Part shown: piece by piece, positions 43,985-52,944 of the stretch
Layout: each line of letters starts with the position of its first letter
How positions within the stretch are numbered: position 1 is the stretch's first letter
From: CALDTK01 sp045110575
GTDB lineage: Bacteria > Bacteroidota > Bacteroidia > Chitinophagales > Saprospiraceae
Length of the DNA: 64,000 nt
Assembly: GCA_045110575.1 (NCBI GenBank)
Contig: JBGCGF010000020.1
Coordinates: forward strand, 28,328 to 92,327
Direction of reading: 5' to 3'
The notes under the pieces: model-generated
Seen by the model: the letters and a program-made list of their open reading frames with translations, nothing else
Told to the model about the DNA's origin: nothing
The model's database searches: none
Program-made: the position numbers and the translations under genes

Positions 43985-44890
43985 TCAACTGCTCGATGAG
44001 CCAGCTTTAGGATGGGCCTTTTGGTAAACTTCAATGAGTCGCTTCGGCGAAGCATGCAAGTAGACTTGCGTAGACGCAAGACTCGAATGGCCTAGCAACT
44101 CTTGTACCGCGCGTAGGTCTGCTCCTCCATCCATAAGATGAGTAGCAAAGGCGTGCCGTAAGAGGTGAGGTGATCGTCCGTCGGCCCAAGCTGCTCGCTC
44201 TAGGTGCTTACGACAGAGATTATAGACAGCCTTGGGGTAAAAAGGCTTCCCTCGATTGGTCAGAAAGAGTTCCTCTTGGTCATCATCAGGAAAAGCATCC
44301 GCACGCTTGGTGAGATAGTGCTCTACCTGTGAGTGAACATGATCAGGAATCGGAAGAAGTCGCGTTTTAGAACGCTTGCCCAGTACGCGTAATTCTTTTG
44401 CTCCTTTCGTGAAATCTCCAATTCGAAGAGAAAGGAGCTCCGCCCGACGTAAGCCTAGGCTATACAAGAGGATTAAAACAGTTAAGTCTCGCTGTCCTCC
44501 AAAGTCGTCCGCAAAACACTCTTGCTGGAGGAGTTGACCTAACTTAGGTGCAGATACTGCTGGAGGAAGTCTTTGGGGCAGTTTCGGACTGCGCAGCACC
44601 GCTGATGGATTCGTGCTGATAAACCCATGGGTTTTGGCGAAAGCGAAAAACCCACGAATGGCCGCAAGCTTGCGCGCCAAGGTGCTATTAACTGCACCGT
44701 CAGAAGCTAAGGAGATCAGATAGCTCCGCAAATGCGACGGCCTGACCGCATCAAATGCAGTCAGGCCGTAGTCCTCCCTCAAAAGTGAAGATAGCTGATC
44801 TAGGTCAGCGGTATAAGCAGTTACCGTATGATCAGACAGTCTACGTTCGTAAACTAAGTGATCGCGATATACGGCAAGTGTGTTCTGCAT
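43985..44890 (-). CDS. xerC: Tyrosine recombinase XerC-like
   Basis: The 301-residue protein has an N-terminal SAM-like core-binding domain at about 1-90 and a catalytic domain at about 105-295. The active-site residues are all present: Arg148 (GLRRAEL), Lys172 (LGKRSKTR), His242/Arg245 (PHLLRHAFATHL), His268 (LLGHSS) and Tyr277 (TQVYLHA). XerC acts at dif to resolve chromosome dimers. The position between rpsU and hpf and the absence of flanking repeats argue for the housekeeping enzyme, not a mobile integrase. One exact copy of the iterated 14-mer is in this gene. Confidence 0.9.
   Translation of the reverse strand: MQNTLAVYRDHLVYERRLSDHTVTAYTADLDQLSSLLREDYGLTAFDAVRPSHLRSYLISLASDGAVNSTLARKLAAIRGFFAFAKTHGFISTNPSAVLRSPKLPQRLPPAVSAPKLGQLLQQECFADDFGGQRDLTVLILLYSLGLRRAELLSLRIGDFTKGAKELRVLGKRSKTRLLPIPDHVHSQVEHYLTKRADAFPDDDQEELFLTNRGKPFYPKAVYNLCRKHLERAAWADGRSPHLLRHAFATHLMDGGADLRAVQELLGHSSLASTQVYLHASPKRLIEVYQKAHPKAGSSSS
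44631..44644 (+). repeat. Iterated 14-mer GTTTTGGCGAAAGC
   Basis: Exact copy in xerC, read on the minus strand as AFAKT. Confidence 0.9.
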
Positions 44891-44955
44891 AGACGTAAGC
44901 TACCTGGGAAAGATAGGTTACGCACACGTAAACAGCAAGTGCCAATACAAGAATA

Positions 44956-45141
44956 CTAGGTCCCGTAGGTCTGCTTCTTGTAAATTGCCTTCAATACTTC
45001 GTGGCGGCGTACAACGCTTGGCTTTGTGAAGTACTTATTAGCACGTAGTGATCGCATCAAACCAGCTCTTTCGAACTTACGTTTGTACTTCTTAAGGGCG
45101 CGGTCAATGCTCTCGCCTTCTTTAACATCAATGATTAGCAT
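44956..45141 (-). CDS. rpsU: Ribosomal protein bS21
   Basis: The 61-residue basic protein (EGESIDRALKKYKRKFERAG, LRANKYFTKPSVVRR) has the normal length. It is the first gene of rpsU-xerC-hpf. In Bacteroidota bS21 helps to sequester the anti-Shine-Dalgarno sequence, in keeping with the absence of Shine-Dalgarno leaders in this window. Confidence 0.95.
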   Translation of the reverse strand: MLIIDVKEGESIDRALKKYKRKFERAGLMRSLRANKYFTKPSVVRRHEVLKAIYKKQTYGT

Positions 45142-45273
45142 ACTGTCTCCTGTTAGGATTCAAATTCGGAGCGCAAATGTAGGTAGGTTTTCCGGAACGA
45201 GCAATAAAAAGGTGCTACCCTGCAAATGTTTTCTGCACGTCGCCTTTCTGAACGCAATTCCAGTAACACTCCC

Positions 45274-45990
45274 CTACCCTTTGCACGCTCGCAAAAACAT
45301 AGAAATGGTGTTCTCTAAACCGTAGTACAATGCATCTCCAATCAACGCATGTCCGATGCTAACTTCCAGAACCTCAGGAACTTCCTTAACAAAGTAGGCC
45401 AAGTTGTCGCGATCAAGGTCATGCCCAGCATTGATTCCCAAACCAACTTCGAGGGCTCTTTTCCCTGCATCGACGTAAGGTGAAACTGCCTTTTTAGAGT
45501 TTTGGCGAAAGCCTGCAGCATAGGGTCCTGTGTAGAATTCTATCCGATCTGTACCTGTTTTGGCGGCAGCTTCTACTTGATCTACGGCTGGATCGAGAAA
45601 TATAGAGAGGCGAATTCCTGCTTCTTTAAAGGTCTTTGACAAGTCTTGAAGCCGATGCATTTCTTTGATTGCATCCCAACCATGATCGGAAGTCAGCTGA
45701 CCAGGAGCGTCAGGTACAAGCGTAACCTGTGCAGGATTGGCTTTCAGCACCATTTCTACGAAGTCATCTGAAGGATATCCTTCAATGTTAAACTCGGTAG
45801 TAACGATTTCTTTCAGCGGCATAATGTCGCTTCGCTTCACGTGGCGCTCGTCTGGCCGAGGATGAACGGTTATTCCTTGGGCTCCAAAACGCTCGCAATC
45901 TTTCGCGACTTGTAATAAGTTAGGAACACTTCCACCGCGAGAATTGCGCAGCAAGGCCACTTTGTTGATGTTTACACTCAATCTGGTCAT
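45274..45990 (-). CDS. pdxJ: Pyridoxine 5'-phosphate synthase
   Basis: The 238-residue TIM-barrel enzyme shows LSVNINKVALLRNSRGG, GITVHPRPDERHV, FNIEGYPS, VTLVPDAPGQLTSDHGWD and the C-terminal LGINAGHDLDRDN and VSIGHALIGDAL, the substrate and phosphate-binding motifs of PdxJ. It makes pyridoxine phosphate from 1-deoxyxylulose-5-phosphate and aminoacetone phosphate. It is divergent from the CPBP gene with a 36-base gap. It carries one exact iterated 14-mer, read as FRQN. Confidence 0.95.
   Translation of the reverse strand: MTRLSVNINKVALLRNSRGGSVPNLLQVAKDCERFGAQGITVHPRPDERHVKRSDIMPLKEIVTTEFNIEGYPSDDFVEMVLKANPAQVTLVPDAPGQLTSDHGWDAIKEMHRLQDLSKTFKEAGIRLSIFLDPAVDQVEAAAKTGTDRIEFYTGPYAAGFRQNSKKAVSPYVDAGKRALEVGLGINAGHDLDRDNLAYFVKEVPEVLEVSIGHALIGDALYYGLENTISMFLRACKG
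45499..45512 (+). repeat. Iterated 14-mer GTTTTGGCGAAAGC
   Basis: Exact copy in pdxJ, read on the minus strand as GFRQN. Confidence 0.9.
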
Positions 45991-46026
45991 AGGGCAATTA
46001 GCTCGTTTGACCGCAAATGTATATGT

Positions 46027-46950
46027 GTGCAGCCTGATCCTTCAGAAAATCGACGTAGAATTTGGGTAACCTTTGCTTTTGTGATGGCTGGGACCATTAT
46101 TGCACAGCTTGCCGTCCTAGGCATTTTGATGCTAAACGGCTACTCCATAGATGAGCTCGGCCAAGGTCTTCCTTCGCTCGGCCTTTCGGCAGGGGTACTA
46201 GCCGCAGTGATCGGAATCTCGCAATTGTTATCCTATTTAGTACCGGGATTAGTGAGTGCAAAGGTCCTGTATCCTCAAACGTGGCTTAAAGAATTAACCC
46301 TCGACAAGGCACCAGATGCTTCTAAGCTCCTGATGGGAGTCCTCGCATTTGTGCTAACTCTTGGCTTTACCGGTGCACTTGCATCAATGAATGCTTCGGT
46401 CGACCTACCGGAATGGGCCACCTCTATAGAAGGAGACATTGCAGGTGTACTCGATACACTTATTACATCTTCCTCTTGGCCAACGTTTGCGCTGGTCCTC
46501 GTCATCATAGGAATACTTCCAGCCCTTGGAGAGGAAATTATTTTCAGAGGCCTTATCCAACCATCGGTTATTCGATCGACGGGTAGTTCACATTTCGGCA
46601 TCTGGGTAACAGCACTCATGTTTGGCTTGGTACACATGCAGTTTGCGGGAATTTTGCCAAGAGTGTTCCTCGGAGCTGTGCTCGGCTTTCTGGCATATTA
46701 CAGTCAGCGCCTTTGGATACCGATTGTTGTCCATTTCCTTTTCAATGGATTACAGGCGTTGGCGGTACGACTTTCTTGGATGGATGTCGAACAAGCTGCT
46801 GAAGCCACTGACAAGGTTGACACCTGGCAAGTACTTGCCACGATGGTTGTCGCAGCAACAGCGCTGTATTTCTTTCTCCCGTTGTTGAAACCAAAAGAAG
46901 GACTCCCTTTAGACGAGAAGGATGAATTGACCGATCATCTACTACCTTAA
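46027..46950 (+). CDS. CPBP-family intramembrane metalloprotease (Abi/CAAX type)
   Basis: The 307-residue product starts from a GTG at 46027; no in-frame ATG is available before the first helix. Eight or so hydrophobic segments surround the CPBP motifs: LGEEIIFRGLIQ (EExxxR), FGLVHMQF (FxxxH) and HFLFNG (HxxxN). Members cleave or process prenylated or lipidated substrates or act in stress control; no substrate is evident. It is followed at 82 bases by cdsA. Confidence 0.85.
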   Translation: MQPDPSENRRRIWVTFAFVMAGTIIAQLAVLGILMLNGYSIDELGQGLPSLGLSAGVLAAVIGISQLLSYLVPGLVSAKVLYPQTWLKELTLDKAPDASKLLMGVLAFVLTLGFTGALASMNASVDLPEWATSIEGDIAGVLDTLITSSSWPTFALVLVIIGILPALGEEIIFRGLIQPSVIRSTGSSHFGIWVTALMFGLVHMQFAGILPRVFLGAVLGFLAYYSQRLWIPIVVHFLFNGLQALAVRLSWMDVEQAAEATDKVDTWQVLATMVVAATALYFFLPLLKPKEGLPLDEKDELTDHLLP

Positions 46951-47032
46951 CCTTCTTGAGAATCGCACTCTTTAATTGGCGATTTCATTCTTTTCTACCT
47001 CTACACCATTCTACTCCCCTATTTTACCGCCG

Positions 47033-47869
47033 ATGAGTGGACTTCGTACCAGAGCGATTAGTGCTGTTATTTTTGTAGCACTCATATTGGGTGGCCTACT
47101 TGGTGGCCCTTATTCCTTCATGGCGCTCTTCTCCATTGTCACCGCGTTGTGCTTGTATGAGTTCTACAGCATGGTGCTCGATCGGTATCAAAGAAGAGAC
47201 CGTGTACGCATTGGATTGGGGCTTGCATTTGGTTTAGCACCGCACCTAATTGCCTCTGCAGTCTTGTTTGATTGGCTGCCAAATCGTGAAGAACTTCTCT
47301 TCGCGCTCATCTTGGCGTTTTTCCCACTGCTGTTTTTGATGTTTATCTACGAACTGTTCGCTGCATCCAAGCATCCTTTCGAAAACGTAGGAATGATGGT
47401 CATGGGAACGGTCTATATCGGAGCTCCGTTTGCGATGCTCGATTACATCGCCTACCAATCAGGTCAGTTTGACTGGCAGCTCGTTCTGGGCATCTTATTG
47501 CTCACATGGTTGTCAGACACAGGCGCTTACCTCGCAGGAAGTACCCTAGGTAAAACCAAATTACTCCCTCGAATCAGCCCTAAAAAGACATGGGAAGGAT
47601 TTGCAGGTGGTGCTGTACTTGTTCTAATTTCATCTTATATCCTTGGTGAATACCTACCAGTGATACGTCACCGTGACTGGTTCGCGATTGCTGTAATTGT
47701 TATAATTTTTGGAAGTTTAGGAGATCTTATCGAATCTATGCTAAAGCGAAGTATTTTTGTGAAAGACAGTGGAAAGCTACTGCCTGGACATGGTGGGTTA
47801 CTTGATAGATTTGATGCGTTCATTTTTTTACTTCCATTCGTCTCAGCTTACCTCATATTTGTCCGCTGA
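47033..47869 (+). CDS. cdsA: Phosphatidate cytidylyltransferase
   Basis: The ATG at 47033 gives MSGLRTRAISAVIFV; the frame is open further upstream but lacks family similarity there. The product is about 278 residues with multiple membrane helices and the CTP-transferase signature near the C-terminus (SMLKRSIFVKDSGKLLPGHGGLLDRFDA). It makes CDP-diacylglycerol, the precursor for the following psd pathway. Confidence 0.93.
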   Translation: MSGLRTRAISAVIFVALILGGLLGGPYSFMALFSIVTALCLYEFYSMVLDRYQRRDRVRIGLGLAFGLAPHLIASAVLFDWLPNREELLFALILAFFPLLFLMFIYELFAASKHPFENVGMMVMGTVYIGAPFAMLDYIAYQSGQFDWQLVLGILLLTWLSDTGAYLAGSTLGKTKLLPRISPKKTWEGFAGGAVLVLISSYILGEYLPVIRHRDWFAIAVIVIIFGSLGDLIESMLKRSIFVKDSGKLLPGHGGLLDRFDAFIFLLPFVSAYLIFVR

Positions 47870-47920
47870 AAACTTAGCACCGTTTGCTAGGTTATCCTTT
47901 CGACTACTCTCCAGTCCCCT

Positions 47921-48571
47921 ATGTGGAAAATCCATCCTGAAGGCCGCCGAATGCTCGTTGTAGCTGTGATATTTTTCATAGTTCTTGGGTTTGGTATGTA
48001 CTTGCTTGCGCCAAAGCTCATCATACCGTACAGCGCACTCGCCGTGTTCTTACTCGGCTTCATCGCGTATTTCTTTAGAAATCCCAGCCGCGATGTACTT
48101 CTCACCAACAATAATGTTATTCTCGCTCCGGCCGACGGACGTGTAGTCGTTATTGAGGAAGCAGAAGAAAAAGAATACTTTAAAGACAAGCGACTACAGG
48201 TCAGCATCTTTATGTCACCTACTAATGTGCACGTCAACCGTTCACCAATCGGAGGCATTATCAATTACTTCCGTTATCACGAAGGCAAATACCTCGTGGC
48301 ATGGCACCCAAAGAGCTCTGAGCAAAATGAGCGCACCACTGTTGTCATTGACAATGGAAGCTCTGAGATCCTTCTCAGACAGATTGCAGGAGCAATGGCC
48401 AAGCGTATCGTTAGCTATTTCGAAGAAGGACAGCGCGTAGAGCAAGGTGTTGACATCGGTTTCATCAAGTTCGGAAGCCGAGTTGACCTTTTCCTTCCCC
48501 TTTCGGCAAAACTTGACATCGAAATCGGGGATAAAGTGAAAGGAAATGTAACAGTGATTGGTCGGTTTTAA
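47921..48571 (+). CDS. psd: Phosphatidylserine decarboxylase proenzyme
   Basis: The 216-residue short-form Psd has two N-terminal membrane helices, then APADGRVVVIEE, FMSPTNVHVNRSPIGG (catalytic His region) and FIKFGSRVDLFLPL; self-cleavage at the GS pair should generate the pyruvoyl group. It makes phosphatidylethanolamine. It is cotranscribed with cdsA and followed by a strong terminator. Confidence 0.92.
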   Translation: MWKIHPEGRRMLVVAVIFFIVLGFGMYLLAPKLIIPYSALAVFLLGFIAYFFRNPSRDVLLTNNNVILAPADGRVVVIEEAEEKEYFKDKRLQVSIFMSPTNVHVNRSPIGGIINYFRYHEGKYLVAWHPKSSEQNERTTVVIDNGSSEILLRQIAGAMAKRIVSYFEEGQRVEQGVDIGFIKFGSRVDLFLPLSAKLDIEIGDKVKGNVTVIGRF

Positions 48572-48626
48572 GACCTACTAAGCACAGCTAGCCTATTTAT
48601 CCCTAACAAGGATTAGACATGGCACA

Positions 48627-48669
48627 AAGAAGCCCATTGACCTCTCTGAGATCAATGGGCTTCTTTATT
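48627..48669 (+). terminator. Terminator after psd
   Basis: AAGAAGCCCATTGA at 48627-48640 pairs perfectly with TCAATGGGCTTCTT at 48652-48665 and is followed by TATT. The remaining bases up to 48872 hold no convincing gene. Confidence 0.88.
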
Positions 48670-48872
48670 ACAATAAAAAGGCTCCTGTCCGGTCATCAGC
48701 GTGCGAGTCGGGGGGGATTTCGCGAGCTAACAGTAGGAGCAGGAGCACTAAACAGATTGAGAAAACTACTATGTAAACGTAAGCCCTTTATTAGATACAT
48801 TCGTCTATATCTCGCCTGAAGCTCGCTCAAATGAGGGAGTGGTACTACTCAGCAAGAAAGCGGCAAACTATT

Positions 48873-50744
48873 TTAAGATCGCCACTGAATTGGCAAGGAT
48901 ATCACCACTGTCGTGCCAATTGGATGACCTTCACCATCCGCTAAATCGATGTATTCGACTGCTGTAGCCGTGTCGATTCCACGATTTAACAGCTCCAGTC
49001 TATGCTTAGTGATGTCTGTTCCCATAGACTTATGGTCAGACTTACGATGCTTTACCTGCTGGGCAGCCTTTTGGCGCCCTACCCCATTATCTTGAATCGT
49101 AATCAACAAGGTGTCTTCGTCTTCCTCAGGAGATGAGAACAACACTTTGATATGTCCTGCCTTCACAAGACGAATACCATGCTCCAGAGCATTCTCTACG
49201 TAAGGCTGAACGAGCATTGCCGGCAACGTAATCAAATCCTCTTCGAGCGCTTCATCTACGCGAAGATCAAACGTGAAAGGCTCCGTGTATCGAAGCGCTT
49301 GGTTCAAGGTCAAGTAATTGTTCAGGAAATCTATCTCCTCCTCCAGCGTTATGGATTCTCGTTCACTGTAATCAAGGCTCTGTCGCATCAAACGGGCGAA
49401 GTGCGCCAAGTGAGTTGCTGCTTCCGTTGCCTTCTGATTGGTAATGAACTCCTGGATAGAATTCAATGCGTTAAAAATGAAGTGTGGGTTCATCTGCGCG
49501 CGTAGCGCTTTTAGCTGCAAGCGTGCTGCTCGCAATTTGAACAGCTCACTCTCTCTGCGACGCTCTTCGACCTCATTTCGGAGCTCAAGCTCTGACAACC
49601 GCTGATCATTGGCTTGCGCATCTACAGCACGCTGAATGTCCTCAAACTTCAACCTGAAGCTATAGGCATCTTCAAACATGCCCCGAGAGGCGTAATATTC
49701 TGCAATAGCCTTACACACACGTGCAAGCTGAGCTTGGTCTTCGCCTTTCTGTGCGTGACTCAAACTTCTACCGAAGGCCTCGTTCGCTTCAGAGAAGTTA
49801 ATCTGCTCTAATGCCACAGCTGCACGCCACAGTTCAACCTGAGAAAGGTCGGCATGTGCAATAGGGCGAGCCGTTGCATAATTGTGCTCGGCCTCATCAA
49901 AGTGGCGATGTGCACCAACAAAGTCCTTGTCTATTGTTGCGTAGTATCCAAGGTTAGCCAAAGCGGACGCCCGTGCGTGCCGGTCGTGTTCGCCCGAAAC
50001 TTGCTTGGTCAGCTCAAAGAAATGTACAGCCTCTTTGCGTTGGTCAGCATCCATGTACGCTCGACCGAGATCGAGATAATGATAAGGAAGGCGACCACGC
50101 ATGTTGAACTTTCCGCACAGATCTACAACGGCTCGATAGGCTTCAATACTCCGTGCAGGCTCCTGGCCTTGCATATAGACCCTTCCAAATCCTGCTGAAA
50201 GCAACGCACCGTAGTACGCATGCTTTATCGGGGTTACTCCTGGCTCTAGTTTAGGTTGCCGGTCTCGTGCCTCGCCAAAACACCTGAGCGCATGGTCCAG
50301 CTCTGACAAGTTGAGGTGAAGGAAACCTTCACGCACGTATAGCCACCATTGCAAGGGGCTGCTTATCCCAATGGCCAAATCTCGAGTTTCATCCAAGAGG
50401 GCTGCCGCGTCTGAAATTTCTCCCAGATTCAGCATCGGACCTAGAAGATCTGCTGCGATTTCAACCTGAACGTCTACAGTGGCATCAATACGTGCCTCTT
50501 CGAGGGCTTCTGACAAATAGCCTTTTGCCTCATCGAATGCATGCTCTTGGTTGGCTACGTTACCAAGCATCAATGCTCGTTGAATACGAACGAGTGGCTC
50601 AACCGACTCTTCTACCGAAGCCTTACCTTGAAGAAGCAATCGACGTGCCTGTGTAGGTTCGGTATATACCTGCTCCCCTACGGTCTCCATAAATTGAGAC
50701 AGTACTTCATCAGACGATACGTGAGATTGAACTCCTGTAGACAT
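48873..50744 (-). CDS. Cytoplasmic TPR-containing LytS/YehU-type histidine kinase
   Basis: The 623-residue protein has no signal peptide or membrane helix. Residues of about 30-380 are TPR repeats (HALRCFGEARDRQP, AYYGALLSAGFGRVYMQG, FFELTKQVSGEHDRHARASALANLGYYA). A coiled coil follows at about 385-415 (LELRNEVEERRRESELFKLRAARLQLKALRAQ). A His_kinase domain then carries phospho-acceptor His at about 419 in QMNPHFIFNALNSIQEFI, followed by an HATPase domain (YVENALEHGI, ITIQDNGVGR). Its likely partner is the LytTR regulator 400 bases upstream. The TPR array suggests it senses a peptide or protein inside the cell (inference). Confidence 0.9.
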   Translation of the reverse strand: MSTGVQSHVSSDEVLSQFMETVGEQVYTEPTQARRLLLQGKASVEESVEPLVRIQRALMLGNVANQEHAFDEAKGYLSEALEEARIDATVDVQVEIAADLLGPMLNLGEISDAAALLDETRDLAIGISSPLQWWLYVREGFLHLNLSELDHALRCFGEARDRQPKLEPGVTPIKHAYYGALLSAGFGRVYMQGQEPARSIEAYRAVVDLCGKFNMRGRLPYHYLDLGRAYMDADQRKEAVHFFELTKQVSGEHDRHARASALANLGYYATIDKDFVGAHRHFDEAEHNYATARPIAHADLSQVELWRAAVALEQINFSEANEAFGRSLSHAQKGEDQAQLARVCKAIAEYYASRGMFEDAYSFRLKFEDIQRAVDAQANDQRLSELELRNEVEERRRESELFKLRAARLQLKALRAQMNPHFIFNALNSIQEFITNQKATEAATHLAHFARLMRQSLDYSERESITLEEEIDFLNNYLTLNQALRYTEPFTFDLRVDEALEEDLITLPAMLVQPYVENALEHGIRLVKAGHIKVLFSSPEEDEDTLLITIQDNGVGRQKAAQQVKHRKSDHKSMGTDITKHRLELLNRGIDTATAVEYIDLADGEGHPIGTTVVISLPIQWRS

Positions 50745-50791
50745 GGCGCCAAGCTAATGTGGAAAACGCTGAAATAGACTAGAGTGAAACG

Positions 50792-50829
50792 AAAAAGAGG
50801 CCATCCGACGTCGTCGAATGGCCTCTTTT
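50792..50829 (-). terminator. Terminator between the small peptide gene and the kinase
   Basis: AAAAGAGGCCAT and ATGGCCTCTTTT arms enclose a loop containing CGACGACGTCG; T-runs exist on both strands. It lies 18 bases past the peptide-gene stop at 50847, so the peptide would be made from its own short transcript, with read-through to the kinase. Confidence 0.85.
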
Positions 50830-50846
50830 AAGAGAAAACTAGGTTG

Positions 50847-51020
50847 TTACTGTGGTAACCAACCACCACACGCCTTAAGCGCTGGAGGTACTTGACGGAT
50901 GCCTTGACCTCCTTTCAATTCAACAAGACGATTTGGCTCAATGGTGCACAGTTGCTGACGCAGCTGGTCTAATGAACGCTTTTCGTTAACTGGCTTTTGC
51001 TTCTTGAGGAACTTGAACAT
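50847..51020 (-). CDS. 57-residue peptide with double-glycine leader-like sequence
   Basis: The ATG at 51020 gives a basic start (MFKFLKKQKPVNEKR), then SLDQLRQQLCTIEPNRLVELKGG and a 19-residue tail QGIRQVPPALKACGGWLPQ. The LVELKGG ending resembles the double-glycine leaders of Bacteroidota secreted peptides and RiPP precursors (e.g. natural-product-precursor families), where a peptidase-containing ABC transporter cuts after GG. The tail would be the mature peptide, with one Cys. The gene lies between a LytTR regulator and its kinase and has its own terminator. No transporter or modifying enzyme is in the window, so the role is inferred. Confidence 0.6.
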   Translation of the reverse strand: MFKFLKKQKPVNEKRSLDQLRQQLCTIEPNRLVELKGGQGIRQVPPALKACGGWLPQ

Positions 51021-51151
51021 GGGAGGTTGTTTTCTCGCGGAGGCAATCATATTACTTCCGCTGCTAATGTATACATGAAAACAAGTATCGTACCAATTGT
51101 GGAAAACTATAAGTCCTTTCCGCAATTAGCCCCGTTTTCGTGCGAAACATA

Positions 51152-51916
51152 CTATCCAAAGGCCTGCGCACCGAGTTTTCGCATGCGATCTGTAAACGCC
51201 GGACGGCGACGACGACTCACTGTAATCTCCTTATCGTCGTTCATCACGACATATCCGCCATCTCCTTTCACGAATTTCTTCATGTAGTTCAGGTTGATGA
51301 TGTGGCTCTTGTGAACGCGAAAGAAGTTATCGCCCTTAAGAAGGTCTTCGTAGTACTTGATCGTCTTAGAAACCGTAAACCGTTGCCCTTCTGTCGTGTA
51401 GATGTGAGAGTAATTGTCATCCGCCTCAATGCGAAGGATGTCCTTAATGGCCAAAAAGTAAAGTCCATCAATCGCAGAAATCGTGATCTTATCGAACTTG
51501 TTTGAGCTCAGGTTTTGCTGAAACATGCTGAGACGTTCGTCCAAACGCTCGTTGTCTTGCGGACGAATGCGCTCTACCGAGTTGGCCAACATGAATGGAT
51601 CAATCGGCTTGAGGATGTAGCCAATGCTCGCATACTCGAACGCTTTGACCGCGAATTGATCAAAGGCAGTAACGAAAATCACGTTAAAACTGAGTGGCTT
51701 GATGCGATCGAGCAATTCGAAGATCTGGCCATCAGGAAGGTTGATATCTAGAAAAGCCAGGTTAATCTGTTCTCCTATCTCATTGACCAATACCTCAGCG
51801 TCTTCAAGTGTTCCGGCTTCACCAATCACCTCAACTTGAGGGCAGTGTTGACGGAGCATACTTTTAAGGTTGGTCAGTCCGCGTACCTCATCCTCGACGA
51901 TTATAGCTTTGATCAT
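51152..51916 (-). CDS. LytTR-family response regulator
   Basis: The 254-residue protein has a receiver domain at 1-120 (IKAIIVEDE with acidic Asp9/Glu10; phospho-acceptor Asp57 in LAFLDINLPDG; FVTAFDQFAVKAFEYASIGYILKPI with the conserved Lys). A LytTR DNA-binding domain follows at about 145-250 (ILRIEADDNYSHIYTTEGQ, FFRVHKSHIINLNYMKKF, VSRRRRPAF). LytTR regulators bind paired direct repeats and often control peptide, surface or competence genes. The kinase follows after the small peptide gene. Confidence 0.93.
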   Translation of the reverse strand: MIKAIIVEDEVRGLTNLKSMLRQHCPQVEVIGEAGTLEDAEVLVNEIGEQINLAFLDINLPDGQIFELLDRIKPLSFNVIFVTAFDQFAVKAFEYASIGYILKPIDPFMLANSVERIRPQDNERLDERLSMFQQNLSSNKFDKITISAIDGLYFLAIKDILRIEADDNYSHIYTTEGQRFTVSKTIKYYEDLLKGDNFFRVHKSHIINLNYMKKFVKGDGGYVVMNDDKEITVSRRRRPAFTDRMRKLGAQAFG

Positions 51917-52068
51917 GGGGGTTTCATTTTATGTGCGGAGCGAGGGTCTAGTCTCTTGCTTTACACGCTTTCTTGGCTTTGCCTTGCTTCTGGGATTCGC
52001 TGTAAGGTAATGTCATGTGTAAAAATGACCAAACCGAAAGTTGACCAGTTCCCGCTTATGTTCGCACT

Positions 52069-52944
52069 ATGCGGCCTGAACACACTCCACTTAAGGATGA
52101 CTGGCGTCACAAATTACACGAGTTAATCTTCGAAGCAGACACTCCTGCTGGAAAGTGGTTCGACATTATCCTTTTGATAATGATCGTTTTTAGCGTAATC
52201 ATCGTGATGTTAGAAAGCGTCCCTGGTTACCAAGAAGACCATGGAACGATGCTTTTGGTACTCGAATGGGGCTTTACAGCCGTCTTTACCGTCGAGTATA
52301 TTCTACGCCTGATGGCGGTTAAACGACCAAGTGCTTACGCGTTATCCTTTTTTGGAATCGTAGACTTGCTTGCGTTATTACCCACCTACCTGAGCATATT
52401 CGTCTTTGGAACGCAAGCCTTTATTGTCGTTCGTGCCCTTCGATTGCTGCGCGTATTCAGGGTACTGAAACTGGGCAACTACCTCGATGAAAGTCAGGTA
52501 ATCACCAAGTCTCTGGTGGCTAGTCAACGAAAAATATCAGTTTTCCTCTTCGCAGTAATGATGATCGTACTGATTATCGGTGCGATAATGTACTTGGTCG
52601 AAGGCGCTACGAATGAAGGCTTCAATAGTATTCCTTCCTCCGTTTATTGGGCTGTTGTGACGCTAACCACAGTAGGGTTTGGAGATATCACACCACAAAC
52701 AGCCTTAGGACAGTTCATCTCCGCGGTCGTCATGATCATTGGCTACGCAGTAATCGCAGTACCTACAGGAATCGTAAGTGCTGAGATGGTCAACCAAGTA
52801 GGCAAAGGCAAGGGGAAATTTCGAGGCACCCAATCTTGCCGATTCTGCGGTGAAGAATCACATCACGTGGACGCCAAGTTTTGCCAAAATTGCGGTCACG
52901 GCCTCAATCCGACAACACAAGACCAGGCTAATCCCAAAGACTAG
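52069..52944 (+). CDS. Voltage-gated-like potassium channel with C-terminal zinc ribbon
   Basis: The 291-residue protein has six membrane helices. A voltage-sensor-like S4 carries regularly spaced arginines (FIVVRALRLLRVFRVLKLG), and a pore loop has the selectivity filter TLTTVGFGD. After S6, from about residue 255, come two CxxC knuckles (CRFCGEESHHVDAKFCQNCG), a small zinc ribbon in place of the usual RCK domain. It ends exactly against the stop of the convergent oxidoreductase gene, with no base between them. Confidence 0.88.
   Translation: MRPEHTPLKDDWRHKLHELIFEADTPAGKWFDIILLIMIVFSVIIVMLESVPGYQEDHGTMLLVLEWGFTAVFTVEYILRLMAVKRPSAYALSFFGIVDLLALLPTYLSIFVFGTQAFIVVRALRLLRVFRVLKLGNYLDESQVITKSLVASQRKISVFLFAVMMIVLIIGAIMYLVEGATNEGFNSIPSSVYWAVVTLTTVGFGDITPQTALGQFISAVVMIIGYAVIAVPTGIVSAEMVNQVGKGKGKFRGTQSCRFCGEESHHVDAKFCQNCGHGLNPTTQDQANPKD

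Noticed and set aside
43985..44890. Integrase of a mobile element next to tRNA genes
   Set aside because: The recombinase sits in a housekeeping order (rpsU-xerC-hpf), the tRNAs are intact with no attachment-site duplicates, and no element genes follow.
48619..48819. 66-codon plus-strand frame after psd
   Set aside because: Its first codons are the psd terminator stem.
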